NCBI GenBank assembly: GCA_022702545.1
Contig: JAHRBC010000003.1
Coordinates: 2,046,001-2,110,000 of the forward strand
Direction of reading: 5' to 3'
Length of the DNA: 64,000 bases
DNA from: Phycomyces nitens
Lineage: Eukaryota > Mucoromycota > Mucoromycetes > Mucorales > Phycomycetaceae
The notes beneath the pieces were generated by a model. The model was given only the letters and a program-made list of their open reading frames with translations. It was not told the DNA's origin and did no database searches. A program made the translations under genes and the position numbers. Shown here one piece after another: positions 33,859 through 44,848 of this stretch (position 1 is the stretch's first letter; each line of letters opens with the position of its first letter).

Positions 33859-36004
33859 TTGATATTGACCAGACTGCCAAAATTTGGTAAAAAAACAAGT
33901 ATATGGCTCTTTGACATTCGTCGATTCAATTCTATACCTGTTGAATATTCCATAAATGGTAATGCCCTGAAGGAGTGAGGCTATGGGGATCTTGGGCATT
34001 TCATAAACATGGGCACATGCGCCAACAATGCATGCCTACTGACCCATGAGCTACAACATCTTTGCTTGCAAGTTTTTTTGGAAGAATCCAAACTTTCTAA
34101 TTGGTAATTTTTACAAAAAGAAAAACTTGTTTTGCCAAACAAAAAGGCACTCCTTGACTGACTACAATAAAAGGATAGATAATTGTTGCAAATCTAATCA
34201 ATTATCGTACGATTACTAGCCGTTTCCTGCCTGACTACCTTGGCACTATACTTGATAACGATTACCCATTTTTTCTTAAAGTATGTACACAGCAATCCGT
34301 GTCTGATGGATATTTAAGCTACGTTTCAATCTCCAGTTAAAATACACATAATATATATTTTTATATATAAAAATTCCTTGCACGCACTCTTTGGGAACTA
34401 TATATATATATATTTCAGAATCAGATTTGCTTACATTTTCTTTTTCAAACTCAAAAACGTATATTCTGCAAACTCAAATCTGCTCACTAGATACTTTTTG
34501 AGCATTTTGTCAAGATCATACTGAATGCAGAATACCAAGGCACCAGCAATAACAATGCATTACAGGTCGAGTATGTTGAAAGAGGTGGTTGTATTATTTA
34601 GAGATATGATTACTCTTTATAGTTTGGGTATAATGGCTGGCCAACTGGGAAAAAAAATGTCAAGAGAATAAAAGACGTGTAAATATTTAGGTAAAGTCTA
34701 GGATGATTATTTATACACTGATTGGCATACAAATATATACACATATGTACAAATAATGGCAATTGAACTGTTTATCTTGATCAAGATCCTCGAGTGCTTA
34801 AAGCTAAAAAGGTCTCTTTCAATCATGTCCAAAACCAAGATCTAGTGAGCAAATCTGAAGCTGAAAATATTCTATATAATTTCCGGACAGTGCCCAAAGA
34901 ATAGATATAATTATGTACGCAGGCTAAAAGTTTAAGAGCCAGATATACTTGGAAGATATTGGCAATTGAAATGCAAACCTTTGATTTGGCTATTGTTTTT
35001 TTTTGTCCCAATTCTAGGGTGCTGAAAAAGGTCCACAGTGGTGCTGACAAACCAATACACACATAAGAAGAAGAAAAAGGGTAGGAGAGGAAGAGGGTTA
35101 GACTGGAGAAAGCCAAGAGATCATGTTCCTAAATGTCAATATGCAACCTCTGTGTAATTTCGTGATGAATACAAAAGTGACATGAAATAGTACCAAAATA
35201 CCATATTTGACTTATTTGATCTAATAGGAAAAGAACAACAGCTCATATATAGGCACAATATTTGTAGTTTGGTTACTCAAAAGCAGTATTGATGAAATTA
35301 TAGTCCTACAGTTGACATTTATACTACTGACCAAGACTGACTGGCTGACCAAGACTGACCAACTGGGTAAACGCGACCTGGTTGGGATCCATGTGGTCGT
35401 ACCTGAACAATCACTTGGCTTCAAGATAGCAAGTGCCCAAAAAATAAAAGTACTGACGAAAAAAAAAGACGGTTGAATGGACCCATGGTGATTTTCCCAT
35501 CATTGAGAGCAATTGCTGATTCTGTAACCCAGCGATAATGGATTCACAAATCGAAACGAGTCACACCGTATTGAATGATGATCCCAAAACGTGTTTTGGT
35601 TTACTTGCATCAAGGGGATAATTGACGCCTCAATATATAAAAAGACGTATATGTATATATGTGGGTGGGTGTTTTTTGTCTGTTGAAGCGGAGACGAACA
35701 AGGGGTGGCATTGGTGCTTTCAAAAAAATAAAAATAAAAAGTCAAGGAAAAGGCCAAGACACAGGCGCTCTAAATAGAGTGGCGTATGGATTTTGATTGG
35801 CTGTAGACCATGTACCTGTTCAATCCGCCTGTCTCTTATACTCGCACACAATTGTATTTATTTTTAATTACTAGCCAATTTCCCGTCTTCTGCTTTCCTT
35901 TCTCAAGTCATTTCCATCCAAGGCTCGATCCACACGCAGCCTTTAATTCTCAACAGTTATTTACATACCCGACGTAAAACGTCCACAACGGATAGCAACG
36001 ATTT
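33859..36004. other. Intergenic region, no gene supported
   Basis: AT-rich sequence with scattered short ORFs (for example 34823-35116 minus) that I cannot recognise. A small tandem motif GACTGACCAAGACTGACCAA occurs around 35327-35368. The last 200 bp before the zinc-cluster gene are pyrimidine-rich and probably its promoter. Confidence 0.45.
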
Positions 36005-38556
36005 ATGGCTGATGCGTCCAATGAGTTGTCTAACCACAACAATCTGGGAGCTGCTTGCTTTCGATGCAGAGGATTCAGGCAACTATTGCGCATGTAGATT
36101 GACACCAAGCACCATCTCACAAAAACTCCGCTGTTTCATATAGACATGCATGCGATCGACAAAAGCCAGTATGCTCCCGTTGTCAGCGCCGAGGCATCAA
36201 CTGCACCTATCCAGAGGCTGCACCAACCCTCAAGAAACTGCAAAAGGCCACAGAGACGCTTGGGGATCGCATAAGGAAGTTTGGGGACCGGTTGAAATCA
36301 GCAGAAGCCATGCCCAAAGAACTAAAGAGCATCTCCCTCCAGTGCTTAGCCCAACGCTCAGCCACGCCCGCAAGTGAAGTCGAGACACCATCAATTATGT
36401 CAGAGCAGTCTGATAATCGATCATCGATTTCTGTTACATCAGACACCACCTCCGAGCGAGACGAAGATCCCAGACCGCGCCCACCAAGCGTGGCCTCCAC
36501 AAGCAGCTTCTCAATCTACCCATGTGGCAAGTGCTACAAAGACCTTCAGCAGTGCGATCTGACAATGCCTCGTTGTGGACGATGCACTGATAATGGGACC
36601 GAATGCACATATATGAAAACTGAACCAAAGGCAAACCATGTCTCACAAGTACTTACTACCATGAACAAGGTTATGGATCAATGGCAAGAGTCAATTGATA
36701 AGATTGCAAAAGACTTTGCCCAAAAGACTCGTGACTTTTCTGCTCGAGCTAATAGCTCTTTAAAGATAAAGCCCTTGCCACCTTTTGCATGGAAGATCAC
36801 TTCCACCGGCAAGGGTCTCTCTGTAGAAAGCACGGTCAATTCGTATGGTGACCTTTCCAAACTTGTCGATCAATTCAAGAGGTCTATGCATATCACACCT
36901 CGCGAACCCGTCCCTCAGCCAGCATCTTCACCGCCAATGTCTGATGAGCGCCAACGGCTGGCAAGGGAAGCAGAATTGGATGACACTAGCTCCATACACA
37001 CATCCTCTGGATTCTCTTTTGCTGTCTGGAACACCTGGTCTCATCCAACATATGCACTTCCACAGGATTATCCAATAGACATCTCAACTGAGCTCACAGA
37101 TGATCTTATTGAGCTGTACTGTCGCACTCCTTGTTGTTCGTCCATTCGACTTCCAATCATAGATGTCGTTGATTTTATGAGACGCTACCGAGATCCTGAT
37201 CCAGAAAAGAGACCTTCTACAGTGCTCATTTATGCCATTTGCTCCATGGCTGCCCGTAATGCATTCCAGCTTCATGTGTGGAGCAAGAGACCCTCCCATG
37301 AGTCCCCACAATACAATATGGGAAAGGTTCTCTCAATCGCGTATTCTCTAAAGGGCCGAGAACTGCTGTCCGAATGTTTTGATGAGCCTTCGATGGACAA
37401 TTGCCAGGCAGCATTCTTACTCTCCTATTCTAACCATCAAAACGGCTACCCTGGAGTCATTTATATTTACGAGTGGATTGCATTCACCATGGCCCAAGAA
37501 CTAGGCCTGTATGATCACAACCGAGAACTCTCGAGACAAGAGAGTATACTGGTCTGGTGTCTCTATTACTTTAATACCTGGTATCGTGTTCTCCAGGGAA
37601 GCGCCAGCACTACTTCTGTCGAATCTAGTCAGTTTTACCCGCACTGCCCACTCCCAGAACCGCTACCCAAACCAAGTGAGGATAGTATGAATCCAGGGTC
37701 AGAGAAGGAAATCTTCCAGGATACGGTCGACTATTACGTGTGGAGTATGTGGTATTATCTCATCAAACTCCAGGTCCTTCGCCACGATGTGATGACACGG
37801 CTCTTGGCAGCCCAAACATCCGGAAAGACAGACGTTAACCTGCCTCTTGATCTACTGGCAATGCAAGATCGCCTTGAGCAGTTCCACGATGATCTTCCCC
37901 TCGAATGGCAGGATCCAAATCTTCACATGGTGGCCAACGAGAGCATATCTCGTACATCAGAGAATCATGAACCCCATGACGACCGCAAGCATTACCATCT
38001 TGACATAAAGGAGTTTACAAAGTTCTGTATCCTTAATGTTAATGTTCACTATAATGTCAACAAGATACTGCTCTACCAGCCCTTTTTCCCATCAGATCAT
38101 ATGCCAACCAGTGAGTTTTCACTTTATTGCCTCGAGACATCCATCGATTCCGCCTATTTCATTACCTATACTGTCGAGATCATGGTCAAGTATCGAGACG
38201 ACTGCAATATACCTCTTGCAAGTCTTTTGTTTTCAAATATTGTTTACAACAAGCTTTTGAAATATAAAGACGACAAGTACCGAGATTTTGCAATCCGGTG
38301 CATGCAGCGCTCTCTGGATATTTCCAAAAGCTCGACAGGATATGCCTATGATTTTGAAATGGCCAAGAATCTTGTGCATGTTATGGACCAAGAAGTCCGG
38401 TCTGTTTGTGGACCACTATCCAGCCGAAGTGGCAGTGTTGACTCTTATGATTCTTCTTCTATCCAAACGTCAACCATCACATCTCTTCCTTCCCCTCCTC
38501 ACCATCCTCCACTTGACCATCAGCTTCCTCAAGATATTTCCTCCCCCTTTCTTTAA
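36005..38556 (+). CDS. Transcription regulator with two Zn2Cys6 clusters
   Basis: Two exons (36005-36078, 36144-38556) encode 828 residues. The first zinc cluster uses C18, C21, C28, C35, C38 and C45 (CFRCRGFRHACDRQKPVCSR), and it is only complete if the intron is spliced from a GC donor (AG|GCAACT) to CATATAG. A short basic helical region (LKKLQKATETLGDRIRKF) follows. A second complete cluster uses C152, C155, C162, C169, C172 and C179 (CGKCYKDLQQC, then CGRCTDNGTEC). Residues about 280-620 match the fungal-specific regulator domain: LPIIDVVDFMRRYRD, NCQAAFLLSYSNHQNG, WCLYYFNTWYRVLQG. The C-terminus is Ser/Pro/His-rich. It is presumably a nuclear DNA-binding regulator; targets are unknown. 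Confidence 0.9.
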
Positions 38557-39708
38557 CTCTACTTACTAATAACGCATTTGCATTTGTTTTGATTATCTCG
38601 CATACCAGCACCACTGTTTCTTTTTTTCTTTTTTCTTTTTTAATTGTAAACCATTCTAATAAACATTTTTCTTCTTCTTATTTTACTTTAAATATTGCCA
38701 GCAAAGATCGACAGTATTCAAAATGTAAATGTTGGTTGGTTTTCAAGTACACCTTGAGGTAGGTTATCAAATGTTTTAGAGGAACAGACAGGTCTTTGTT
38801 CTCGGAAAAGAGTCTTTGGATAGAATCAATTGATGTATAAAGTCAAGAAGGAATAAAAGGTAAATGGTGTAAAAGAGAAATATAGAGTGAAAGAAATGAA
38901 TGTCAAGCTCTACGCATTATGAGATTAATTAAGTGACGTCAATATATTCCAGACAGGTCGTTTGGACAGGTTAAATGCGAATTGTAATTTTAATTTGGCT
39001 ACGTCACGAGATTGCGTTTAGCTTAGATACACGAAAACAATGTTTATCATACTCTCAAGTTATTAGGCTCTTGATATTCTCGGTACTTGGCCTAGAGATT
39101 CACTCAACTAGTATTTGTACCAAGCTATTACAGATAGTAGCCGGATGGGTGGCAAATCAAAAACTTCAATGTTACTGTTGCACAAGGTCTGGGTGTCTGC
39201 ATAAAATCCAGCCTTGCGACTGTTACCTATACGAATAGGCATCATCAGTTGAATGTCAATCTGGAATGCTTGAAAGCACTCTATGAATTCTACTCTGTAC
39301 AGTTAGAATTGCTCCAGTAACAATATTTATCGTTATGGATTCTGTTATGTGTTCCCCTAAAAAAATCGTATAATCGACCATACACTTTAATCTGGTACAT
39401 GCTACAAATGACTGCTATACTATACTTGGTTGCCTCTTGTCTGCCCACTCAATCCATCTCAAAACCAAGGATTATCACAACCAGACTACTCCTTTAAAGT
39501 GGCCTTTTCCAATGAATTACGTGATACCTGTCGCCAGATTGATTCAAAACATCTATATATATCTATAAAGCTTAAAAAAAAAAGGGTGCAATCTACACTA
39601 ATGACATCATTCTGTGATTAAAATCCCGTAACAGTTGGATTTTCCCCTCTCTGTTTCTCATGCACACACACACACATACACAAGCTCTCTATATATCCAT
39701 TAATCAAG
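38557..39708. other. Intergenic region, no gene supported
   Basis: This holds the 3' flank of the regulator and the upstream region of the F-box gene. A CA run (ACACACACACACATACACA) lies at 39664-39682 in the presumed F-box leader. ORFs at 38975-39238 and 39430-39621 have no recognisable content. Confidence 0.5.
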
Positions 39709-41013
39709 ATGCCAAATTCTAATGAACCAGTTGGCCTTTGTGATCTCCCACTTGAGCTTATTCTCAAGATCAGCAAACATCTATATTTTTCTGATGTCTG
39801 GTACCTTGGAACATGCTCAAAAAAGTATCGCCAGCTGGCTTTCCAGATACTCATTCAAGACTATGACATCAATCTAATCAAACCATATATCATTAATCCG
39901 CTCGATACTCTCATTCATTCTGCCGTGGCCTTTATCGGACGCCACGGATACGATCATATAGCAGGAGTCACTGATAAGCTCGTTCTTCAGTCTGCCTCAA
40001 ACCGTCTGGCCAAAGAGATATACTACCGCTCATCAGATTATCTAGAAGATTACGGATCTTCATTTGAATTCATTCTTGACAAATCATTCACTACACTTTT
40101 CAGTCACATATTCTTCAACCGACCCATAAAGAATCTCCGGAAGGATGGGCCTCTTGCTATGAATCTCAAAAAGTTTTATCTAAAAGACAAGGACAAGGAC
40201 GAAGAAGATAAAGACGACGTGGAAGACGAAGACGAGGATGAAGACGATGAGGAAGACGATGACGATGACGACGATGACGAGGAAGACGATGAAAACGAGG
40301 AAGATGATGACGACGAAAATGATTATGAGGACGATGACGAGAATGAACAAGGCGAAGAGAATCGTACGGTGGAAGAGCTAATCCAATCAATCAGAGATTT
40401 ATATAAAGTAACAACCGAAAAACGAGTTGAGGATCAATCGAATGTATTGATTGCCGATTTTATTACTTTGATTTGCACCAAATTGACGTCTCTGTTTTCT
40501 CCTCATTCAATTAAGCACATCTGGCGCAAACTCCTAGTCTCACATCTCGATCGTAGTCTCGCAAGTATATCTAAAAGATACAAACAGGCTCACAAAGACA
40601 GAACCATCTTCAGCAAAACTGATGAATCCTGTCCAAAGTATCACGTCTTTCTATATTTCGAGTTCATCTGCGCACTCTTTAAAAATAACCTCATTTCGCC
40701 GGCTGATGTTGATAGTATAATATACCACCAATTGAAAGTATTCTTTGTCACAAACCCTACTGACATTGTCTTTACCTCTTGTAATGGACTCTATATCAAC
40801 CCCAATACGACAAATGGTATATACAATCCTGATGATCAAAAATCAATCTTTTATATCTGGATCATCGAGACTGGGCATCGAATGGATATCCTGATGGACA
40901 TAATATGCTCTGCACGTATATATTATAGCAATCCCAGGGTAAATGATGAAATTGGCTTTCCCATGTTATTTCAACTTTTCAAGGATAGCACCCAGGCATT
41001 CAAATCAGAATAA
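39709..41013 (+). CDS. F-box protein with long acidic tract
   Basis: A single-exon gene of 434 residues. Residues about 8-50 form an F-box (LCDLPLELILKISKHLYFSD, then WYLGTCSKKYRQLA), the part that binds Skp1 in SCF ubiquitin ligases. Residues about 160-222 are an almost pure Asp/Glu tract with some Asn and Lys, encoded by a GAC/GAT/GAA-rich repeat (about 40183-40360). The remaining C-terminal half is helical and typical of the large, poorly defined F-box family of Mucoromycota, without LRR, WD40 or Kelch repeats. Substrate unknown. Confidence 0.82.
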   Translation: MPNSNEPVGLCDLPLELILKISKHLYFSDVWYLGTCSKKYRQLAFQILIQDYDINLIKPYIINPLDTLIHSAVAFIGRHGYDHIAGVTDKLVLQSASNRLAKEIYYRSSDYLEDYGSSFEFILDKSFTTLFSHIFFNRPIKNLRKDGPLAMNLKKFYLKDKDKDEEDKDDVEDEDEDEDDEEDDDDDDDDEEDDENEEDDDDENDYEDDDENEQGEENRTVEELIQSIRDLYKVTTEKRVEDQSNVLIADFITLICTKLTSLFSPHSIKHIWRKLLVSHLDRSLASISKRYKQAHKDRTIFSKTDESCPKYHVFLYFEFICALFKNNLISPADVDSIIYHQLKVFFVTNPTDIVFTSCNGLYINPNTTNGIYNPDDQKSIFYIWIIETGHRMDILMDIICSARIYYSNPRVNDEIGFPMLFQLFKDSTQAFKSE

Positions 41014-42379
41014 TATGCTTTTACCCAAACAATTGCTTGTAGCAAGAATTTATAATTAACTTGAAATATATATATATATACCTATACATATATATATTTA
41101 AGATACCATTTGCACAAAGGTAAATGTATACAAAATCATATCCAAATGCTTGAAATATAATAAACAAGAATATATATCTATATATCTATATATGCATTAA
41201 CTATACGGTTTGATTTTGTGGGAGTTGGTACTGTTGGTTGGGGAGATACGATAATCAGATGGGTGTCTTATAGTTGAAACATTAGACTACGTGCCTTTAA
41301 CTCGAGATTAAGATTAAGGATTTTCTACAAAATAAAAATTATGCATTTTGATATCTTGCTAAAGAGTAGCAATAGTTTAAGAAAATGGCCATTGCTTTGA
41401 TATACTTTTTGAATACATCTATACACTTGGAAAAAAATTCAAGTGAAAAAAAAAGGCGAGAGGTTTTACTCAAGATACAATAACGGATAGGATTAAAGAG
41501 AGTATTTGCCATCAATAACTACAGGGCACATGTAAACAACAACAGGGCTACACAGCACTTTAATAAGCTAGACAAGTTATACACATGAAACCAAATTTCG
41601 TTAAACTGTGCATGCTTTTAACTTGCCTTTTTTTTTGTCAAAAAGGATCCCAAGTTTAAAAGTCCCATATAACCAAGAACAATGGTGCTGGATCTTTCAA
41701 GAATGTAACTATGGTAATGTGGATAAAAGACATGCTTGTCATTCTATTCCGAGGATAGCATATTAGCCGGAATGGGCGGAAACAGAAACAAGTCTTGGAC
41801 ATCTTTATAGACTAAACATACACTAAATTAATAAAGTTTTTTAGATAGTTTCAAGATCAAACCAAAAAAACCAACCATCTGTCTCGGACAAAATATCATT
41901 ACTTGATGACAATTTTAGCATAGAAAAGAGTAAATTTCAGGACATCTAGTCATTATCCATTCTTTAAATCATCAAAATTAACCTCAAACTGTTTTTAGCA
42001 TGGGAAGTTGGTCTGCAGAAAACATGAACCACTATAGAGGCACAGTTTCATAAAAAAAAACTGCTTGAAAAGCATCTTTTCTATTTCAAAAATGAATGCC
42101 AAGTTACCAAATAGCGCTCATAATGCCCATATAAAAACATAGAAGCCTTTGTACGTGCACCCAACCCAAAAGTTTTTGAATGAAGATGGCCTTTACTGTC
42201 ATTAACCACAGTTTGTCAAGGCAGTTTCGAGCTTCTTTTTATATAATATATAAATATCAAGAAATAAATATAAAAAAAGGGGAGGCTCAATATATCAGAT
42301 ATTAACCGATTATTATTACTAGGTATTCTATTATTCGAGACGGATTTATAGAATCTTTAAATTAGACTATAAAAAAGTA
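41014..42379. other. Intergenic region, no gene supported
   Basis: This lies between the F-box gene and the 3' end of the next minus-strand gene. It is AT-rich with TA runs at 41067-41100 and 41170-41200. I saw no ORF or RNA gene I can support. Confidence 0.5.
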
Positions 42380-44031
42380 TCAAGACAATGTACGCCATTT
42401 TTCTACAAACTGCCGAACGTGAATACTGTTCATTAGAGAAGGTGTTGACTCAAAAGCATTGGCTAGATAAATCAGAGCTTCTTCAGACTGTTTTGCAATA
42501 GGTTGAATCGACATCTTGCTTCCAAAATACAGCATAGTACAGGCTCCTGACAAGGTTTCTACAGTCTAAAGAAAACCAAGGTTTTTCTTTTTAGATTTTT
42601 TTATACCTTGCTTTGTACCATAGAATACTATCATTTATACCTCTGGGAGTCGACACAGATTATTGGTTTCAAAGTACATTTTGGTAACCCTAACCAGACC
42701 AAAGGCAGCTTGCATACTCGCTTCAAGTGCTCGTTCAACCTTGTGTTCTCGCTCTTTTCGCTTTTCGTCAAAGTAGTCATTCCACGTATTGTGACACCAA
42801 CTCTCGTCAGACCCAAACGCTGTCATCATCTCAGTTTCATGAATATGCAAACGACCGATATAGTATAATTCTTCAAGGTGGGTCTGCTTAATAACAGTTG
42901 AATAGCCTGTCACTATACTGAGCTCTCCCAAGGCCAGTAGTCCATTCGCTCGCCACTCCTCGAGTCGGTTTAGACAAGCTGAAGCAGAGGCTTGTTGAAA
43001 TGATTCGACTAGCAAGCTCAGACCTGCCTTCTCTATGGCCAGCATTGAAAACTCTACATCTTGGTAGTTTGGGAAACAATAGGATAGTGATTGGACTGTT
43101 TGGTCAACTTGCAATAAAGGTGGTGTGTGAGACCGAGTAGCCTGTGAAAGATCATGTTTCGCCACCCATGCCCAGAGTCGATTCAGTTTGTCCGATAGTC
43201 TACCGCGTTTTGGTAGCATTGTCAGCTGGCGAATAGCAAGACACAACAGATTGCTGGCTTCCCCACTAGAGCCTGGATCACCAACCCGGACAAGATAGAG
43301 GTGCAAAAGTACAAGTGTTTCGATGGTTTCTGGAGTAACAAGGTCAAACTCCAAGAGATCACGGCTCATATCATAGCAATCTTTTCCCATTTGATACAAC
43401 AGCGGTCTGTAAGCCTCAATCACAGACTCGGGATGGCAATATAGCGCATGAATAGCGCTGTGGGCATACATGGCGCAGGTCAGTGCTGGATGAGAAAAAG
43501 TACCTTTTTGAGGTCCAAGGTAAGAAACAATACCACACTTGACAGATATGTCTTGGTCTATTTATTCTCACCCATACGATGTGCTTCAATAAACGAATCC
43601 TTGTCAGTCCGAGGGTACGATGTACAGTTGATATGTAGCCGAACAAGTGGTTCAAACAGACTATTTGGATAATTATCCAGGCTCATTGGGTATTTTACTA
43701 GTTTTTCATACATTGGTGTCTCTAAGCCTGAACATTCTGGTGGACTGCACACACTTGAACTGCTGTTTCTTGTCAGTACCATGTCAGGCTTTTCGGGTAT
43801 ATGATCAAAGAAGGATGACAAATGACTGTTTTCGAGGTCTATGGCTATAGGACTTGGGAGCTGGTTACGAAGAGCAGTGAGTGTGTCATAGAGCTCTCCG
43901 AGGGTCCGAATGTTTGTCTCGAGTTCCATCGCTGAGCACCTACGTCCAGTCAGAAGCCATCCGACAGGTAGTTGAGGCTGTTGTTCATTGCTTCCGTTTT
44001 GAATATTTGACAAAGAATGATAAGAAGGCAT
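42380..44031 (-). CDS. Regulator-like protein lacking a zinc cluster
   Basis: Three exons (43572-44031, 42641-43503, 42380-42565) encode 502 residues starting MPSYHSLSNIQNGSNEQQPQ. The open frame extends a little upstream (LQELKYIRRLDLI) but contains no ATG. The body resembles the helical middle region of fungal Zn2Cys6 regulators: FEPLVRLHINCTSYPRTD, ALTCAMYAHSAIHALYCHPE, LVLLHLYLVRVGDPGSSG, FSMLAIEKAGLSLLVESFQQ. No Cys6 cluster is present, and I do not see one in the 500 bp upstream. It could be a truncated regulator, one with a distant first exon, or a co-regulator without DNA binding. Confidence 0.72.
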
Positions 44032-44848
44032 TATTAGTTCATGATGGTGTATGAGATCAAGACGACGAATGTATTTCAATTCTTGCAAGCTAACTTATGC
44101 TTACGTACTGAGAATGCGTCACCTCTCTATGCATAGATAAAGCCAAAAAAAAACGCCGTAATGTGCATTGAAAAACAAAAACGCAGGTCGGGCCTCACTC
44201 CTGACACGATTTTTGCAGGACTAAAAAAATGTTTGTTGACTAGCAGATGTTCTGGATATAACATAAAAGGGTCCCAAACAAGACCACAGGATGTTTAGTT
44301 TATCTTGCAAGACAGCATACTGGTGCTGTTACATGTGTCCAACTGTATGTTTTCTTTTTTTGAAACAGTAAACCCAAGCTTGTAAGTAACAAAGCTAAAC
44401 TTCAAACGTTGAAAAAGTCAAAAGTATTTGATATCAACAAATGCAAGATTCGAAACTAGTAAATAACCTTGCTGAACCTCTTGTAGACATCAATCTTAAC
44501 CTTGAATAATAATAATAACAAAAATAGCCTTGACGAGCTTGGAGTTATAATGGCTAAATTCTAATAAGATGGATCTTCACTCTAATAAAATAAACAAAAA
44601 TATCAACAAGATTGAGTATAATGATCACCTTTTTGTTTGTGTATATTTTATTTTGATAAACAGAATAGCACAGATTTCGCAGTACATATTCACATTAGTT
44701 TACCAAGCCTAGGTTAGATGTCTATCGATTAATGGCTATAATGCTTCAATTCCCTGTGTTTGTAAAAAAAAAGGCCCTTAAAAATAGTTTATTTTGTATA
44801 TGATATTTATCATTGTAAGCTCCACTTTATTTTTATTTTTATTTTGCT
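44032..44848. other. Intergenic region between two minus-strand genes
   Basis: About 820 bp holding the upstream region of the regulator-like gene and the 3' flank of the SNF2 gene. It is AT-rich, with no Cys-rich exon or other gene visible. Confidence 0.5.
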
